Numbered from the stretch's first letter, positions 13,697-22,407 are shown. The stretch is 42,543 nucleotides of DNA from Clostridioides difficile (GCA_012955965.1 JABBZI010000030.1:1-42543), one strand, 5' to 3'. The notes: generated by a model from the sequence alone, not told the origin. Program-made: numbers and translations.

Positions 13697-14659
13697 ATGC
13701 GTGTACTTAATAATGTTACAGAAGCTATAGGCAATACTCATATGTTATGTTTATCTAAAATAGCAAAGGAATTTGGAGTTGAAGGTAATATTTATGCAAA
13801 GATGGAATATTTAAATCCCGGATTCAGTAAAAAGGACCGTGTAGCATTACAAATGATTACAGAAGCAGAAAATGCAGGGCTATTAGTTCCAGGTCAAGCA
13901 GTTGTGGAATTAACAAGTGGCAATACAGGAACAGGATTAGCAATAGCTTGTGCATGTAAAGGTTATAAATTTATTGCATGTATGTCAAAAGGAAATTCTA
14001 TGGAAAGAGCAAGAATGATGAAAGCTTTAGGGGCAGAAGTGGTGCTTGTAGACCAAATGCCAAATTCAGTTCATGGACAAGTATCTGGTGAAGATTTAGC
14101 ACTTGTAGAAGTTGAGGCTCAAAAAATAGCAAAAGAAAGAAATGCATTTAGAGCAGACCAATTCAATCTAGAAGCTTGTAATCATGCACATGAATGTTAT
14201 ACAGCAGAAGAAATGTGGGAGCAATTAGATGGGAATATTGATGTATTTGTAGATTTTCTTGGAAGTGGTAGTACTTTTGCTGGTTGTTCAAAAACACTTA
14301 AAAAACATAAACCTTCTATTAAATGCTATGTGGTTGAACCTGCTACGGCAGCAATTTATTCAGGAAAAGAAATAACTGACCAAGGGCATAAAATACAAGG
14401 TGGAGGTTACTCTATGGATTTGCCACTAGTAGACAAAAAACTTATTGATGGATACATTCAAGTTACAGATGATGAAGCAACTGATGTAGCAAGAAAATTA
14501 GCTAAATTAGAGGGTGTCTTTGCAGGTTTTTCTTCTGGTGCAAATGTATGTGCAGCAATCAAGTTATTACAAAGTACAGAAAAAGGGAAAAATATAGTCT
14601 TGACTCTTAATGACAGTGGTCTAAAATACTTAAGTACTGATTTATATGAAGAATTATAA
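13697..14659 (+). CDS. Cysteine-synthase-like PLP enzyme (fold type II)
   Basis: The 320-aa protein matches CysK/CBS-type enzymes over its full length: IGNTHMLCLSKIA at the N-terminus, the PLP-lysine region YLNPGFSKKDRVAL (Lys45/46), the substrate loop TSGNTGTGLA (73-82), and the phosphate loop FLGSGSTFAGC near residue 190. Normal CysK has P-S/G-G-S-V-K-D-R at the lysine site and GTGGT in the phosphate loop; here Gly is replaced by Phe and the loops are altered. It may therefore not be a plain O-acetylserine sulfhydrylase but a relative using another beta-substituted amino acid or breaking down cysteine. Expression is probably set by the divergent XRE-cupin regulator. The ribosome site is AAGGGGGAAT before the ATG. 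Confidence 0.85.
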   Translation: MRVLNNVTEAIGNTHMLCLSKIAKEFGVEGNIYAKMEYLNPGFSKKDRVALQMITEAENAGLLVPGQAVVELTSGNTGTGLAIACACKGYKFIACMSKGNSMERARMMKALGAEVVLVDQMPNSVHGQVSGEDLALVEVEAQKIAKERNAFRADQFNLEACNHAHECYTAEEMWEQLDGNIDVFVDFLGSGSTFAGCSKTLKKHKPSIKCYVVEPATAAIYSGKEITDQGHKIQGGGYSMDLPLVDKKLIDGYIQVTDDEATDVARKLAKLEGVFAGFSSGANVCAAIKLLQSTEKGKNIVLTLNDSGLKYLSTDLYEEL

Positions 14660-14715
14660 TAATATTAGAACTATGATATATTGTTTCTTAAATTAAATAT
14701 ATAGATTTAAATTAT

Positions 14716-14764
14716 AAAAAGTATCTCAATGTAGTTTTTGAAAATTATAAAGGAGATGCTTTTT
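14716..14764 (+). terminator. Terminator of the cysK-like gene
   Basis: AAAAAGTATCTC (14716-14727) pairs with GAGATGCTTTTT (14753-14764) with one G-U pair, ending in a T run. Confidence 0.75.
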
Positions 14765-15231
14765 ATTTTATAACCATAGAATGTTATAGGTGTAATAATA
14801 AAAATAGTGGAAAGTGAATCAATATGCAAGAGGGTCTATACTGTAATTATTTTCTTAGATTGCATAAGGTTAGATATAAGTATAAATAGAGAAAGCTATT
14901 CTTATTCAGTAAGTTTCATCTATTTATGCTTATGTTTAGATTTTTATGAAATAGCTAAAACTTGAGAAAAGGACAACAATGATAAAAATTGGTGTAAAGA
15001 TTAAGCTAAAAAACTTATCAAAAAGATTTTTATATAGCTAATTAAAAAAAGTAATCTTGTAGATGAAAATTAGTTTTTGAAAGAAATTGAATTCTGAAAT
15101 TAAATTTATACTTTGGAAACATGAAGGTATATAAATTTGACTAGATAAAAGACTTATAAAATAATTAAGTTAATAAATTAATGTGAGTTTATATAGATAT
15201 TAATGATTATTTACTTTTTTATGTGTGTTTC
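14765..15231. other. Gene-free AT-rich gap
   Basis: There is no ORF with a convincing start or family signal. The composition looks like decayed coding sequence, but I could not identify a parent gene. It is bounded on both sides by strong terminators, so little read-through is expected. Confidence 0.5.
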
Positions 15232-15282
15232 ATCTAATAAAAAGAGATATTATTAGGACTATAATATCTCTTTTTATTAGAT
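15232..15282. terminator. 22-bp perfect-stem bidirectional terminator
   Basis: ATCTAATAAAAAGAGATATT (from 15232, stem to 15253) pairs with 15261-15282 around the loop TAGGACT. T tracts lie in both directions. It serves the minus-strand gene at 15408 or its neighbours. Confidence 0.8.
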
Positions 15283-15407
15283 AATAGAATAAATTATTAG
15301 TGTAAGTGTATTTTATATTATAATATATAATCATAAAAAATAATAGACTGACACTATAATGATGATATAGTAGTTATAAATTATAGTTTTTATATAACAA
15401 GTTTATA

Positions 15408-15728
15408 TTATATTTCAGATTCTTCATCTGTTCTCTCAATTTTAAAAATAACAGGACGAATACCATCATTACAAGAACATATAGCAATTCCTTCTTTATC
15501 TATCCAATCACCATAGTAAAACAATTCACTACCATGAGATAAGGCAAATACATACTGATACATTGCCTTCCATGCTTCATCACATAATTTCTCAGGTTTA
15601 GCAAAATCTCCGAAAAATACTTCTCCTACTTTATGCATAGGACATTTTCCAATACCTTCACATCCATATTCATCCGCTAAATCTTGATGGAATGTAGTTT
15701 TTATAACTTCTATCTTACATTTTTTCAT
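15408..15728 (-). CDS. TIGR04076-family protein
   Basis: The 106-aa protein has the pattern of the small TIGR04076 family: MKKCKIEVIKTTFHQDLADE, then GIGKCPMHKVGEVFFG, WKAMYQYVFALSHG, and a C-terminal GIAICSCNDGIRPVIFKIER. Four to five Cys residues suggest metal or redox chemistry, but the function is unknown. I take the ATG at 15728 as start: the upstream ATG (15737) directly follows the GGAG of AAGGAGATG, which is correctly spaced only for the downstream one. Single gene; the divergent small ORF begins 131 nt away, with an AGTACT-type palindrome (15790-15813) in between. Confidence 0.8.
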   Translation of the reverse strand: MKKCKIEVIKTTFHQDLADEYGCEGIGKCPMHKVGEVFFGDFAKPEKLCDEAWKAMYQYVFALSHGSELFYYGDWIDKEGIAICSCNDGIRPVIFKIERTDEESEI

Positions 15729-15858
15729 AAAAGTCATCTCCTTATATATTTGTTTATATAAGTATATGTTCTATTTTATGTTTAAACAAGTACTTACTTT
15801 TAAGTAGAGTACTAACATTTAGGATAGTGTTTCTATTTAGGAGGAGGGTTAAATAAGC

Positions 15859-16032
15859 ATGAAAGACTATAATATATCAAATTTGACAAATATAATTTTT
15901 ATTTTATTTATATATGTTTTTTTGTTATTAGTAGAAAATAGTTATGATTTTTTGATATGCTTACTAATCTTTTATATATTCAAATATTTCTTCTATACTT
16001 ACATTGAATACATTAGCAATATCAAATGCTAA
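15859..16032 (+). CDS. Small membrane protein (57 aa), overlapping the XRE gene antisense
   Basis: A strong ribosome site, AGGAGGAGGG (15839-15848), lies 10 nt before an ATG that opens a 57-codon [23 protein letters not shown], then [20 protein letters not shown]. It has two hydrophobic helices. The last 69 nt overlap the 3' end of the minus-strand XRE gene (15964-16167), tail to tail. The very good ribosome site is the main reason to believe it. Function is unknown. Confidence 0.5.
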   Translation: MKDYNISNLTNIIFILFIYVFLLLVENSYDFLICLLIFYIFKYFFYTYIEYISNIKC

Positions 16033-16167
16033 TTTTAATGAAGGATTATATTTTCCATTTTCCAAGTTACCTATAGTTTCTCTTCTTACTCCTACTAGTG
16101 ATGCAAGTTCCTCTTGATTCATATTATATCTTGCCCTGTATTCCTTAGTTTTTGAACGAATTATCAT
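15964..16167 (-). CDS. Small XRE-family regulator (YozG/PtsR type)
   Basis: The 67-aa protein is a lone helix-turn-helix: [20 protein letters not shown], then [20 protein letters not shown] and [15 protein letters not shown]. This short type (about 65-70 aa) commonly pairs with a small membrane protein encoded next to it. Its ATG overlaps the stop of the DUF3796-like gene (TAATG), so the two are translationally coupled and co-regulated; the XRE protein probably represses its own operon. Confidence 0.9.
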   Translation of the reverse strand: MIIRSKTKEYRARYNMNQEELASLVGVRRETIGNLENGKYNPSLKLAFDIANVFNVSIEEIFEYIKD

Positions 16168-16526
16168 TATTCTAATCCTTTTCCTTCTCTATGTTGTAGG
16201 TATGCAAAAACTCCTATGAAACTAATCATTGCTATAGAAAAGCTAATTCCTAGACCATTTTCTATATTAGAAGTTTTACCTGAAACAATTGATATAACCA
16301 TAGATGCTGATAATGATGTAAGTGTTAAGAAAAACGCTGGAGTTGCTGCTTTTCTTAAATTTTCTTTAAATAACTCATCTGGCATGATATTAAAATATCT
16401 GAAGAAAATAAAAAACGAACAGAAGCTAATTGTATGTACTTTACCAGTATACAATATACCAATTAGTCCTAGAAAACCTAAGAATCCTAAAAATCCAAGT
16501 TTGTTTAATTCTTTAAAATCTTTCAT
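16167..16526 (-). CDS. DUF3796-like membrane protein, partner of XRE regulator
   Basis: The 119-aa protein has a Gly/Phe/Leu-rich first helix ([19 protein letters not shown]), an Arg/Phe segment (FFIFFRYFN), and two further helices ([39 protein letters not shown]). The motif at the N-terminus and the association with a ~67-aa XRE gene fit the DUF3796 family. It is first in a two-gene operon with a 1-nt overlap to the regulator. The start follows AGGAGG-like GGAGGAATT. Role unknown. Confidence 0.75.
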   Translation of the reverse strand: MKDFKELNKLGFLGFLGFLGLIGILYTGKVHTISFCSFFIFFRYFNIMPDELFKENLRKAATPAFFLTLTSLSASMVISIVSGKTSNIENGLGISFSIAMISFIGVFAYLQHREGKGLE

Positions 16527-16731
16527 TAATAATTCCTCCTATGTCACAAAATGTGATGTATTTTTAACTTCTTGTGAAGAATATATAACATTTTATGGCA
16601 ACTATGCAATACTAAAATTAAATTTTATATAAAAATTAATTATCTATATTAATAATAAAATACATAAAGCTATAGAAAAAATTGTAATGATAAAACTAAC
16701 GAAAACTACCATACTAAAATGTAAGATATAT

Positions 16732-16800
16732 TATAATTTATTAGAGACACATATAAATACATATTAAAATCACTCAAAAAATAGGAGTAATTATTTTTTT
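16732..16800 (+). ncRNA. Candidate ~57-nt small RNA cassette, copy B
   Basis: TATAAT (16732-16737), TTAGAGACACATATAAATAC, and a terminator AATCACTC (16768-16775) / GAGTAATT (16785-16792) with a T run to 16800. AACGAAAACTACCATACTAAA (16698-16718) upstream matches copy A. There is no start codon in the transcript. Equal total length (69 nt) to copy A despite many base changes suggests selection on the layout. Confidence 0.5.
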
Positions 16801-16826
16801 ATTATAATTATCAAATTTATTTTTTA

Positions 16827-16957
16827 TCAATAGAATAAACTCATTCTCCAAAGCTGTGCTTCTTTTAATAAAATATTAATCCGTTCTTGCTTGCCATCTG
16901 TGTAACTCTTACGATTGTTAGAAAATAATTCTGCTAGTTGCTGTTTTCTTTCATCAT
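16827..16957 (-). pseudogene. Frameshifted small gene fragment
   Basis: On the minus strand GGGAGG (16971-16966) is correctly spaced from an ATG at 16957, but that frame stops after seven codons. Another frame reads YDERKQQLAELFSNNRKSYT, then DGKQERINILLKEAQLWRMS and a stop at 16827. One frameshift near the start would join the two. The peptide is helical and charged; the family is not recognised. The composition is slightly less AT-rich than the surroundings. Confidence 0.4.
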
Positions 16958-16989
16958 AATATTTACCTCCCAAAAGTTTGATTTGTCAG

Positions 16990-17404
16990 CTTACACCTTA
17001 TACACTTAATGTGAACACTAGTATTTATTTTAATTTAAACTCAAACACTAGTTATGTCAAGTTATCCTACATATTCAAAAAATTAATTAATAAAGTCTTT
17101 AAGAGAAATTGTTTTAAACGAATTATAAATAGATGATTTCATAAAAACAATAAATAAACATAAAGAAAATATAAGAATTTTGTCTAGTTATACATTTTTA
17201 TTGACCAGTTACGCAGTTGATATTGAATATTCTAAATATTGGTGTTATTTTATAGGTGGTTTAAACATACAAGGGGGATTTTATAGATGTTATTTGTATG
17301 ATTTATAGAGAATGTATAAAATAGTAAAAATTTAGAGCTATATTTGATGAAATTACAGAATATATGTATAGAATAATGCTCATACATTAAGTTAGATATA
17401 TGAA
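16990..17404. other. AT-rich gap without identifiable gene
   Basis: ACACTAGT occurs at about 17015 and again at about 17045. A ribosome-site-like AAGGGGGA near 17271 is followed by only a 4-codon frame. Nothing further is supported. Confidence 0.4.
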
Positions 17405-17590
17405 ATGTATAATTTGTATTGGATAATTCATTTTTATGTGTATGCTTTTAACTGTTTTAATGAAAAAGTAAAGATGTACTCCCAATACATCTTTACTTTA
17501 GCAGAAGTTATAGTTACTTATAAAGTACAAAAAAATTATATATTTATTAAGGTAGGTAAATCCAAAAAGGCTTTCCTAGGAAAAACTTAA
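17405..17590 (+). pseudogene. Probable degenerate type I toxin gene
   Basis: The frame reads WIIHFYVYAFNCFNEKVKMY followed by SQYIFTLAEVIVTYKVQK: a hydrophobic stretch, then KVK-x-x-S and a basic tail, aligning loosely with KKVKSHSTAKSDLKIDI of the intact toxin at 881. At the same relative place it carries a hairpin (17468-17496) whose minus strand is followed by T residues. There is no Shine-Dalgarno sequence before the ATG, and the tail runs on past the normal length, so I think it is decayed. Confidence 0.4.
17461..17540 (-). ncRNA. Candidate antitoxin RNA opposite the degenerate toxin
   Basis: A minus-strand TATAAT (+ strand ATTATA 17535-17540) predicts a start near 17528. GTAAAGATGTA (17468-17478) / TACATCTTTAC (17486-17496), a perfect 11-bp stem, is followed by CTTTTTC on the minus strand. 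It is a ~65-nt RNA, laid out as at 963-1083. Confidence 0.45.
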
Positions 17591-17592
17591 TT

Positions 17593-17769
17593 TTAATTAT
17601 ATCGACTCACTAATAATAAAACTTGATGTAAGCATGTTTCAACTACAGTTTCTCCATATTCTGATATAAAATCATCTAATTGTGTATCTAAAAAATTACA
17701 ATAATCATATGAACTACTTATATAAGCAGTTAATATATGTGTACATTTGTCTATTTCTCCAATAAACAT
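17593..17769 (-). CDS. Small conserved-looking protein (58 aa), unknown
   Basis: The acidic product reads MFIGEIDKCTHILTAYISSS, then YDYCNFLDTQLDDFISEYGE and TVVETCLHQVLLLVSRYN. AGGGGG (17784-17779) is well spaced for the ATG at 17769 but abuts the ATG at 17778, so I prefer the shorter form. A decayed duplicate of gene and upstream region lies at 10926-11345, which argues that this was a real gene. No domain is recognised. Confidence 0.5.
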   Translation of the reverse strand: MFIGEIDKCTHILTAYISSSYDYCNFLDTQLDDFISEYGETVVETCLHQVLLLVSRYN

Positions 17770-17779
17770 ATTATTCATC

Positions 17780-18215
17780 CCCCTAAAAAATTTAGTAAAA
17801 GTAAAAATTGTATTTTAGTAACAAAATAACAAAACTCATAAAATTTTTTAGTACTAGTTCCTATAACTCTATAAAACCAAATTTTCCTAGATTTACCAAT
17901 TTAGTTTTATTCTACAAATATATAATACTAGAAGATGCTCTATTATTCAACATGCTTGTTTGAAAATGAAAAATATTATGAAATTATACTTGTTGTTTTG
18001 AAAAGAAAAATTAGTGATAAATAAGTTTATATGCAATTATTTAGATTAAAAATTGTGATTTTAAATTAACTAGTTTTATTTCAAATAGGTAAATGTAAAA
18101 ATGAGTTAGATAAAATATTATAAATAAAATAATAAAATAGAAAGTTTATTTTAATATTAGCAAAAATTTTTAAGGTGTATGTAATAAAAAATTATATAAA
18201 GTATTTATAAACACC
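17780..18215. other. AT-rich intergenic, upstream region duplicated at 11100-11345
   Basis: 17780-18030 matches the decayed copy; the remainder shows no gene. Confidence 0.5.
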
Positions 18216-18258
18216 AAAAGATATAGAGAACTATGCATAACAGTTCTTTATATCTTTT
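18216..18258. terminator. 17-bp stem terminator
   Basis: AAAAGATATAGAGAACT (18216-18232) pairs with AGTTCTTTATATCTTTT (18242-18258) with one mismatch, with T tracts on both strands. Confidence 0.7.
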
Positions 18259-18356
18259 TAACATATTTAAAAATTTTATAAATTAACAAGAAATATAAAA
18301 ATATATATAGAATAAATTTTATTAATTAACATTAAATAAACTGGATAAAAGAATTA

Positions 18357-18605
18357 CTATTTAATAATCTTTCCACAATAAGGACAGTAAGAACCATTCT
18401 TTAAAAGTTCCATCCTTGAATCTAAACAATGATTACAGTTTGGACAACGATAAAATTTCCATTCAATAAAAATACCAAAAAGAATAAAAATGATTGAAAA
18501 TGCATAGTTTCTCATAAAAATAATAAATGCAGCTGCAATGACAAACATGCCTATGGATGCTAAAAAACTTATTCTCAATTTTGTATAAATATCTATATTT
18601 CTCAT
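18357..18605 (-). CDS. Small membrane protein with zinc ribbon
   Basis: The 82-aa protein has two hydrophobic helices (ISFLASIGMFVIAAAFIIFM and FSIIFILFGIFIEW) and then a zinc ribbon, CPNCNHCLDSR ... YCPYCGKIIK (CxxC ... CxxC), on the cytoplasmic side. Single gene on the minus strand. Zinc-ribbon membrane proteins of this size are common in Firmicutes and of unknown role. Confidence 0.75.
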   Translation of the reverse strand: MRNIDIYTKLRISFLASIGMFVIAAAFIIFMRNYAFSIIFILFGIFIEWKFYRCPNCNHCLDSRMELLKNGSYCPYCGKIIK

Positions 18606-18865
18606 ATAATCACCAACTTATTTTAAATTTAATCTTACTAATAAAAGTATAGCAAGTATCTTATAAAAAAGATAAACTAAAAGATTACAATAAATAATAA
18701 ACATATTACAAACTATTTTCTAAAATAGTAAATTTAAAAGCATATTTTTAATGAGTTTCAATAAATCAAACAATTTAAGCTTTATTTAAGGTTAAGACTA
18801 TATTGATATAAGATTTAAGTTTTAATATATAGGTGTAATCAAAATAATTTAGGAGGATTAGTACA

Positions 18866-19888
18866 TTGGTAAATTGGGAAATGAAAAAATTGATTAAATC
18901 TAAAAGCATGTTTATATCTTTAGGGATATTAATGTTAATACTATCAATCAATATCTTTATTAAACCTGTTTTAGAGACAGAGAATTATTATATAGATAAG
19001 GAAAAAGGGCGTATAGAGGATACAAGAAGTAGTGAAGATATAGGTAATTATAAATTTCAAAATAAGATTAATGTTTTAAAACAACTTTCAAATCAAAAAG
19101 GGACAGATGTATTTTCTGAAAAAATCAAAGCAATGTCAAATAATAAACTTTACAATTTAAGTGTTAATGAATATAAAGATGTTAATTTTTGGAGGGTATT
19201 TAATTATAGAGCTACAAATCCACTTATAAATGTAGGAATATTAATTACTATCGCTATAATTATATCAAATATTTATATAGATGAAGTGATTTCTTCAGTA
19301 AGAGATATAATACTATCATCAAAAGAGAAGAAGAAAGCATTAAAGTCAAAAATAGTTGTTGCTTTCCTAGTTCCACTGATAATTTATTCCGTTTATTTAA
19401 TTGGAGTATTCATCATAACATGTATGCAACAAGGTATGCCAACTAATGGAGACTTAGAGGCTTTTAGAATAGTAGATAACATAGTTACTTTGAAATCCAA
19501 TTTAAGCATAACAAATTACGTAATATCAAATATAGGTATCGAACTTTTAATGTTTGAAGGATGGGCTATGATAGCCATATTAGGCTCATTTATAAGTAAA
19601 TCTTCAATAGCATCAATAAGTTTTTTTATAGTTATTATAGCTATAACTAAGATAATGTCAGTAATTCATATATTACCTAAAAAATTACTTCTAGTTATTT
19701 CTACTGTAAATTATTATGATTTGATATTCGGATTTAATAAAATAATAGGAAATTATTTAGGAGAGATTATGATATTTAAAATGTATATAGATATTGATAG
19801 CCTATTAATAGGGGTTTTGGTAGCAATATTCATATGTGTTATGTCATTATGTTTTTTAGTAATAAAGTCAGATTATATAAGTAAATAA
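18866..19888 (+). CDS. ABC-2 type exporter permease (first subunit)
   Basis: The 340-aa protein starts at a TTG with AGGAGG 9 nt upstream. It has an N-terminal helix (SMFISLGILMLILSINIFI), a ~75-residue extracellular loop, then five more helices (residues about 117-335). This fits ABC-2 permeases of bacteriocin or antibiotic exporters. It is first in an operon with the ATPase (13 nt later) and a second permease, followed by a two-component system. Confidence 0.82.
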   Translation: MVNWEMKKLIKSKSMFISLGILMLILSINIFIKPVLETENYYIDKEKGRIEDTRSSEDIGNYKFQNKINVLKQLSNQKGTDVFSEKIKAMSNNKLYNLSVNEYKDVNFWRVFNYRATNPLINVGILITIAIIISNIYIDEVISSVRDIILSSKEKKKALKSKIVVAFLVPLIIYSVYLIGVFIITCMQQGMPTNGDLEAFRIVDNIVTLKSNLSITNYVISNIGIELLMFEGWAMIAILGSFISKSSIASISFFIVIIAITKIMSVIHILPKKLLLVISTVNYYDLIFGFNKIIGNYLGEIMIFKMYIDIDSLLIGVLVAIFICVMSLCFLVIKSDYISK

Positions 19889-19900
19889 AGGAGAGTTAAG

Positions 19901-20788
19901 ATGAATAAGTTAGAAATAAAAAACCTTTCAAAGATATATGGTAAGAAAGTAGTAAATGATAATATTACAATAACTCTAGAAAACGGAGTTTATGGTCTTT
20001 TAGGACCTAATGGAGCAGGAAAATCCACTTTAATGAAACAAATAACAACGTTGATAAAACCTGACAATGGTCAAATTCTATATAATGGTAAGGATATATT
20101 TAAGATGGATGATGATTATAGAAATATTTTAGGATATCTACCACAAGAATTTGGAGTTTATAAAAACTTTACAGCAAAACAATTTTTACAGTATATTGGA
20201 GCATTAAAAGGCTTAAAGGAAAAAGATTTAAAGAGTAAGATAGATGAATTATTAGAATTAGTAGGACTATATGATGTAAGAAATAAGGCTATAGGAAAAT
20301 TTTCTGGAGGTATGAAGAGAAGAGTTGGTATAGCACAAGTTTTACTAAATAATCCAAAAATCATAGTCCTTGATGAACCAACAGCAGGTCTTGACCCACA
20401 AGAAAGAGCCAGATTTAGAAACTTAATAGCTAAAATATCTAGAGATAAGATAATAATTCTTTCTACTCATATAATTTCAGATATAGAATCAGTTGCAAAA
20501 GAAACAATAATGATTAAAAAAGGTAAGCTTCTAGTGAAAGGAACCCACAAAGAAATATTAAATCATATGGAAAACAAAGTATATAATATTCGAGTTGAAA
20601 ATGAGTGTGAAATTGATAAAATTCAATCTAAGTATAAGGTTATAAGTATTCAAAGTGATGTTGATTCAATAGTGCTTAGAATAGTTTCAGATGATATGCC
20701 AACTGAAACTAATACACAACCAGTTCAGGCAAAATTTGAAGATGTATATATGTTTTACTTTGATTTAGAAGATGCAAAGGAGGTATAG
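19901..20788 (+). CDS. ABC transporter ATP-binding protein
   Basis: The 295-aa protein has all motifs: Walker A GPNGAGKST (35-43), Q-loop YLPQEFG, signature FSGGMKRR, Walker B IIVLDEPTAGLD, and an H-loop in STHIISD. It belongs to the CcmA/BcrA-like class that powers ABC-2 exporters. The C-terminal ~75 residues are an extension typical of this class. The ribosome site is AAGGAGAG. It lies between the two permease genes and probably energises a heteromeric exporter. Confidence 0.95.
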   Translation: MNKLEIKNLSKIYGKKVVNDNITITLENGVYGLLGPNGAGKSTLMKQITTLIKPDNGQILYNGKDIFKMDDDYRNILGYLPQEFGVYKNFTAKQFLQYIGALKGLKEKDLKSKIDELLELVGLYDVRNKAIGKFSGGMKRRVGIAQVLLNNPKIIVLDEPTAGLDPQERARFRNLIAKISRDKIIILSTHIISDIESVAKETIMIKKGKLLVKGTHKEILNHMENKVYNIRVENECEIDKIQSKYKVISIQSDVDSIVLRIVSDDMPTETNTQPVQAKFEDVYMFYFDLEDAKEV

Positions 20789-20793
20789 TATAA

Positions 20794-21567
20794 ATGATAT
20801 ATTTAGTTAAATCTGAGATGATAAAAATATTAAAATCAAAAAGTATTCTGTTGGTTTGGGTATTTCTACTACTTTTTGGCTTTATTCTGATTAGAAAGTT
20901 TGATGTTTTAGATACGTACGCAGATATATTTTATAAGATAGAAGGTTCTATACCTTTAATAGGTTTGGTAATGTTTATGATAACTTCTGGAAATTATACA
21001 AAAGAATATGATTCTAATATGACTGGTTTAATAAATACAACTAAAAATGGTAAAAAATCAGTAGTATTATCAAAAATAATAGCTAATGGCCTAGTTTTAT
21101 CTATGATTAATATTTCTTTTATACTATTAGTAGGAATTAGAGGATTTAGTTTTTTTTATTTTCAACATTTGAATGAGCCGATTAAAAATTTATGGTATTT
21201 TGGAAATAGTAATTTAAATATTACAGTAATCCAAATGTATCTTATTGTTATAGTAACTAATGTTTTTGCTTCTTTTATATTTGCACAAATAGGTTTAACA
21301 CTTTCATCTATATCTAAATCCTCTATAATGCCATTTATATTAGGCGGATTAATAATGGCAATACCATATTTTAGCGTAGGTTTTATTCCAGAGAAAGCTA
21401 TAAAATTTATGTCAATAACTCCAAACTGGATTATGATGAGCCAACAAATTGTTAGATATAATGTACCAAATATATTGATAGGTTTATCCATACTAATCTC
21501 AATTACATTAATGATAATATTAACTAAAATAACATATAAAAATTTTACATCAAGTAAGAGATTTTAA
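20794..21567 (+). CDS. ABC-2 type exporter permease (second subunit)
   Basis: The 257-aa protein has six hydrophobic segments (KSILLVWVFLLLFGFILI at the start, SGLINTTKNGKKS cytoplasmic loop, IGLSILISITLMIILT at the end). It starts 6 nt after the ATPase stop, with GGAGG inside the ATPase end. Lantibiotic-immunity ABC-2 permeases have this size and shape. The substrate is unknown. Confidence 0.82.
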   Translation: MIYLVKSEMIKILKSKSILLVWVFLLLFGFILIRKFDVLDTYADIFYKIEGSIPLIGLVMFMITSGNYTKEYDSNMTGLINTTKNGKKSVVLSKIIANGLVLSMINISFILLVGIRGFSFFYFQHLNEPIKNLWYFGNSNLNITVIQMYLIVIVTNVFASFIFAQIGLTLSSISKSSIMPFILGGLIMAIPYFSVGFIPEKAIKFMSITPNWIMMSQQIVRYNVPNILIGLSILISITLMIILTKITYKNFTSSKRF

Positions 21568-21678
21568 CCAAAAATAATAGTATCTTTATTTATATATTAG
21601 TTTACTTTTAAATAATATAAATTAATTTTTAAGAAAATGTGTGCTAATATATAGGTAAATTATCATAGGAGGTTATTT

Positions 21679-22404
21679 ATGGAAAATAGTATTCTAATAA
21701 TAGATGATGAGGTAGAAATATTAAAACTTTTAGAAACAGTATTAAAAAAAGAAGGTTTTAAGAACATATATACAGCAAAAACTAGAAGAGAAGGATTAGA
21801 AATATTTAAAGACATTAACCCTGATTTGATTATACTAGATATTATGTTGCCTGATGGAGAAGGTTATGATATTTGTAAAGAAATAAGACAAACTTCTAAT
21901 TCTCCAATAATATTTTTATCAGCTAAAACTGAAGAACTAGATAAATTACTTGGGCTTGCAATTGGAGGAGATGATTATGTTACAAAACCATTTAGCCCTA
22001 AGGAAGTAGCTTTTAGGGTTAAAGCCCACTTAAGAAGATTAAGTTATTTTAATGAAGGTCAAAATGAAAGTATGGATTTAGACAACAATAAAGAAAAAAT
22101 TGTATCATTTGGACCATATAAATTAAATGAAAGTAGAGCAGAGCTTATAAAAGATGGAAAGTCTATTGGATTATCTGCAAAGGAATTAAAAATATTATCT
22201 TTATTTGCACATAATCAAAATCAAATTATAAGTAAAGAGAGATTGTGGGATAAGGTGTGGGGAGAAGATTATGTCGGTTTTGATAATACTATAATGGTTC
22301 ATATAAGGAAAATTAGAGAAAAATTAGAGGATAATCCTTCAAAACCAGAATATATTCTGACAATAAAAGGTCTTGGATATAAATTAGCAGTAAAGGAAGA
22401 TTAG
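21679..22404 (+). CDS. OmpR-family response regulator
   Basis: The 241-aa protein has a receiver domain (1-120) with acidic pocket DD (9-10), phospho-acceptor Asp54 in LIILDIMLP, and conserved Lys in VTKPFSP. A winged-helix DNA-binding domain (about 140-240, NQIISKERLWDKVWGEDYVG, VHIRKIREKLE, IKGLGYKL) follows. AGGAGG precedes the ATG. It is followed 3 nt later by its histidine kinase. By position, it probably controls the exporter operon just upstream. Confidence 0.95.
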   Translation: MENSILIIDDEVEILKLLETVLKKEGFKNIYTAKTRREGLEIFKDINPDLIILDIMLPDGEGYDICKEIRQTSNSPIIFLSAKTEELDKLLGLAIGGDDYVTKPFSPKEVAFRVKAHLRRLSYFNEGQNESMDLDNNKEKIVSFGPYKLNESRAELIKDGKSIGLSAKELKILSLFAHNQNQIISKERLWDKVWGEDYVGFDNTIMVHIRKIREKLEDNPSKPEYILTIKGLGYKLAVKED

Positions 22405-22407
22405 AAT

